Source of the DNA: Treponema sp.
Lineage (GTDB): Bacteria; Spirochaetota; Spirochaetia; Treponematales; Treponemataceae
DNA length: 6,919 nucleotides
Assembly: GCA_016296205.1 (NCBI GenBank)
Contig: JAEDJS010000080.1
Span: 1-6,919 of the forward strand
Direction of reading: 5' to 3'
The position numbers were made by a program, and so were the translations under genes. Numbering within the stretch: position 1 is the first letter of the stretch; every line of letters starts with the position of its first letter. The notes below the pieces were generated by a model. It had not been told where the DNA came from. It saw only the letters and a list, made by a program, of their open reading frames with translations, and did not search any database. Of this stretch, positions 5,390 through 6,919 are shown piece after piece.

Positions 5390-6837
5390 TGAGCGCAAAA
5401 CAGGTAAAATCAACAGCAAAATCTCACGGAACTCATACAGACGATAATCACAAGGCACTCTGGTCTGGAAGATTTGCAGAAGGCCCGGACAGTTATGCAG
5501 TTGAATTTGAAACTTCAATCAACGTAGACGAAAGAATGGCTCTGGATGATATTCACGGTTCCATTGCCCACGCTACAATGCTGGGTGAACAGCAGATTAT
5601 CAGTGCAAAAGAATGCAGCGAAATTGTAAAAGGCCTTAAATCAATTGAAGCAGACCTTACATCCGGAAAACTGGAAATTGATTACAGCGCCGAAGACATT
5701 CACTCATTTGTAGAAGCAACACTTACAGACAGAATCGGTGAACCAGGAAAAAAACTCCACACAGGCAGAAGCCGCAACGATCAGATTGCTTTGGACGAAC
5801 GTCTTTACCTTAGAAGAGTGATTCCTGAACTTCAGAATAAAATCATTACTTTAATGGAAGCTCTTGCAGAAATTGCAAAAAATCATACAGAAAGTTTTCT
5901 CAGCGGATACACACACATGCAGCATGCACAGCCGGTAACTCTTGCTCATCATCTTATGGCATGGAACGCAATGCTTGAACGTGACTGGAGCCGTTTGGAA
6001 GACAGCCTTAAACGCATTTCCGTTAGTCCACTTGGTTCCGGGGCTCTTGCAACAACAGGTTTACCATTGAACAGAGAATTGGTTGCAAAACAGCTTGGAT
6101 TTGATGGTGTTACAGCAAATTCTCTGGACAGTGTAAGTGACAGAGATTATTGTATTGAATTTACCAGCGATTTTGCTATGCTTCAGAGTCATCTTAGCCG
6201 TATGTGCGAAGAAATTGTTTTGTGGTCTACAGTTGAATTTGGATTTATTGACCTTAGCGAAAAATGGTCTACAGGTTCATCAATTATGCCTCAGAAAAAG
6301 AATCCGGACTTTGCAGAACTTATTCGCGGAAGAACAGGTAAAGTTTATGGAGACCTTATTAACCTTCTTGTAATGGTAAAAGGTCTGCCCCTTTCTTACA
6401 ACAGAGATTTGCAGGAAGACAAGGCTCCTTTGTTTGAAGCTTTAGACACTTGTGTTGCAAATCTTACTGTTTTTACTGCAATGATTTCTACTGCAAAATG
6501 GAATACAGAAAAAATGGCTTTAACTTGCGAAGGTGGTTTTGCCAATGCAACTGATGTGGCAGATTATCTTGTTAAGAAAGGTGTGCCGTTTAGAACTGCC
6601 CATGGAATTTCTGCAAAGAGTGTTCGTATGGCAATTGATGCAGGGCTTTCAAGAATTGAAGATCTTTCTATCGAAGAATTGCAGCAGTGTTCACCACTTA
6701 TTGAAGAAGATATTTTTGATCAGATAACTGTAAAATCATGTGTAGAAAACAGAGCTTTAACAGGTGGACCTTCACCAAAATCAGTTAAAGCACAGATTCA
6801 GAAATTGTTAAAATTCTGCGCAAAGAACCGCAAATAA
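5389..6837 (+). CDS. argH: Argininosuccinate lyase
   Basis: A 482-residue cytoplasmic enzyme that cleaves argininosuccinate to arginine and fumarate, the last step of arginine synthesis; the family works as a homotetramer. The N-terminal LWSGRF is at 24-29, HTGRSRNDQ at 124-132, SGYTHMQHAQPVT at 172-184 with the expected catalytic His at H176, and the superfamily signature TGSSIMPQKKNPD at 295-307 with the expected catalytic Ser at S297 on the mobile loop. LTGGPSPKSV at 457-466 closes the fold. All key residues are present. About 22 extra residues, polar and rich in Lys, His, Ser and Thr, precede the usual family start (E. coli begins MALWGGRF). No ATG, GTG or TTG lies between 5389 and the LWSGRF codons, so the extension appears genuine. 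The start overlaps the thrH stop by one base, and the own ribosome site is weak (AAGG at 5375-5378), which points to translational coupling. No argG is in the window. Confidence 0.97.
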   Translation: MSAKQVKSTAKSHGTHTDDNHKALWSGRFAEGPDSYAVEFETSINVDERMALDDIHGSIAHATMLGEQQIISAKECSEIVKGLKSIEADLTSGKLEIDYSAEDIHSFVEATLTDRIGEPGKKLHTGRSRNDQIALDERLYLRRVIPELQNKIITLMEALAEIAKNHTESFLSGYTHMQHAQPVTLAHHLMAWNAMLERDWSRLEDSLKRISVSPLGSGALATTGLPLNRELVAKQLGFDGVTANSLDSVSDRDYCIEFTSDFAMLQSHLSRMCEEIVLWSTVEFGFIDLSEKWSTGSSIMPQKKNPDFAELIRGRTGKVYGDLINLLVMVKGLPLSYNRDLQEDKAPLFEALDTCVANLTVFTAMISTAKWNTEKMALTCEGGFANATDVADYLVKKGVPFRTAHGISAKSVRMAIDAGLSRIEDLSIEELQQCSPLIEEDIFDQITVKSCVENRALTGGPSPKSVKAQIQKLLKFCAKNRK

Positions 6838-6866
6838 GTATGCAGGTTTTTTGGCAGTATTAAATA

Positions 6867-6883
6867 AGGAGTGTAAGATAAAA
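6867..6883 (+). repeat. 17-base direct repeat, copy 2 (orphan ribosome binding site)
   Basis: This is identical to the thrH leader copy at 4774-4790. Here it contains a complete Shine-Dalgarno, TAAGGAG at 6865-6871, but the base pair that would complete ATG is missing: the copy runs into CCGC and no ATG, GTG or TTG follows at usable distance. It may be the trace of a lost gene start, or the left part of the inverted repeat listed next. Confidence 0.75.
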
Positions 6884-6911
6884 CCGCTAAAATAGCGCGG
6901 CTTTATCTTAC
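6873..6911. repeat. Long inverted repeat after argH (15-bp stem, possible terminator)
   Basis: The left arm at 6873-6887 (GTAAGATAAAACCGC) pairs with the right arm at 6897-6911 (GCGGCTTTATCTTAC): 14 of 15 positions match, with a single A/C mismatch at 6883/6901, around a 9-base loop. It lies 35 bases after the argH stop, where a terminator would fit. However, the bases after it in the window are CTAAAGTT rather than a T run, so it may instead protect the 3' end of the message or be one end of a small mobile repeat. The window ends 8 bases later. Confidence 0.65.
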
Positions 6912-6919
6912 CTAAAGTT

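Overview
The window reads as a chromosomal segment of an AT-rich, probably anaerobic host-associated bacterium. The overall look of the Fhs, ThrH, ArgH and RsuA proteins suggests a spirochaete of the Treponema type; this is an inference from protein style and base composition, with no marker gene to prove it. All five complete protein genes and the one cut-off gene lie on the plus strand.

Left part (1-1753): a two-gene cassette that looks like a type II restriction-modification system. The first gene is cut by the window edge. Its visible 205 residues carry a PD-(D/E)XK-like nuclease core. One base after its stop begins an N-6/N-4 DNA methyltransferase with an HPxPKP motif, an AdoMet-binding motif and a DPPY catalytic motif. 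This part looks more AT-rich than the housekeeping genes to its right (single 60-base lines counted by hand: 20-32% G+C here, 43-48% in fhs and argH), which fits horizontal acquisition.

Middle (1754-2172): 419 bases without an intact gene. It holds a minus-strand reading frame that starts with a convincing signal peptide but has ATA where the start codon should be. The frame ends inside a hairpin-forming sequence, so it is probably a decayed exported-protein gene. At the right edge is a well-formed sigma-70-type promoter only 10 bases from the next start codon, implying a leaderless or nearly leaderless mRNA.

Right part (2173-6837): four housekeeping genes in one direction. rsuA (16S rRNA pseudouridine synthase) overlaps fhs (formate-tetrahydrofolate ligase) by 8 bases. 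After a 66-base gap with a strong ribosome binding site comes thrH (phosphoserine phosphatase/homoserine phosphotransferase), which overlaps argH (argininosuccinate lyase) by one base. The set joins translation-related rRNA modification, one-carbon metabolism, serine/threonine phosphate chemistry and arginine synthesis. These could be one transcript or two (a weak possible promoter lies before thrH).

Right edge (6838-6919): a perfect copy of the 17-base thrH ribosome-binding segment that leads to no start codon and instead runs into a 15-bp inverted repeat. I see no CRISPR array, tRNA, rRNA, transposase or phage structural gene. The most interesting items are the cut-off restriction endonuclease, the signal-peptide relic with its hairpin, the leaderless rsuA promoter, and the duplicated ribosome-binding segment with its self-complementary partner.
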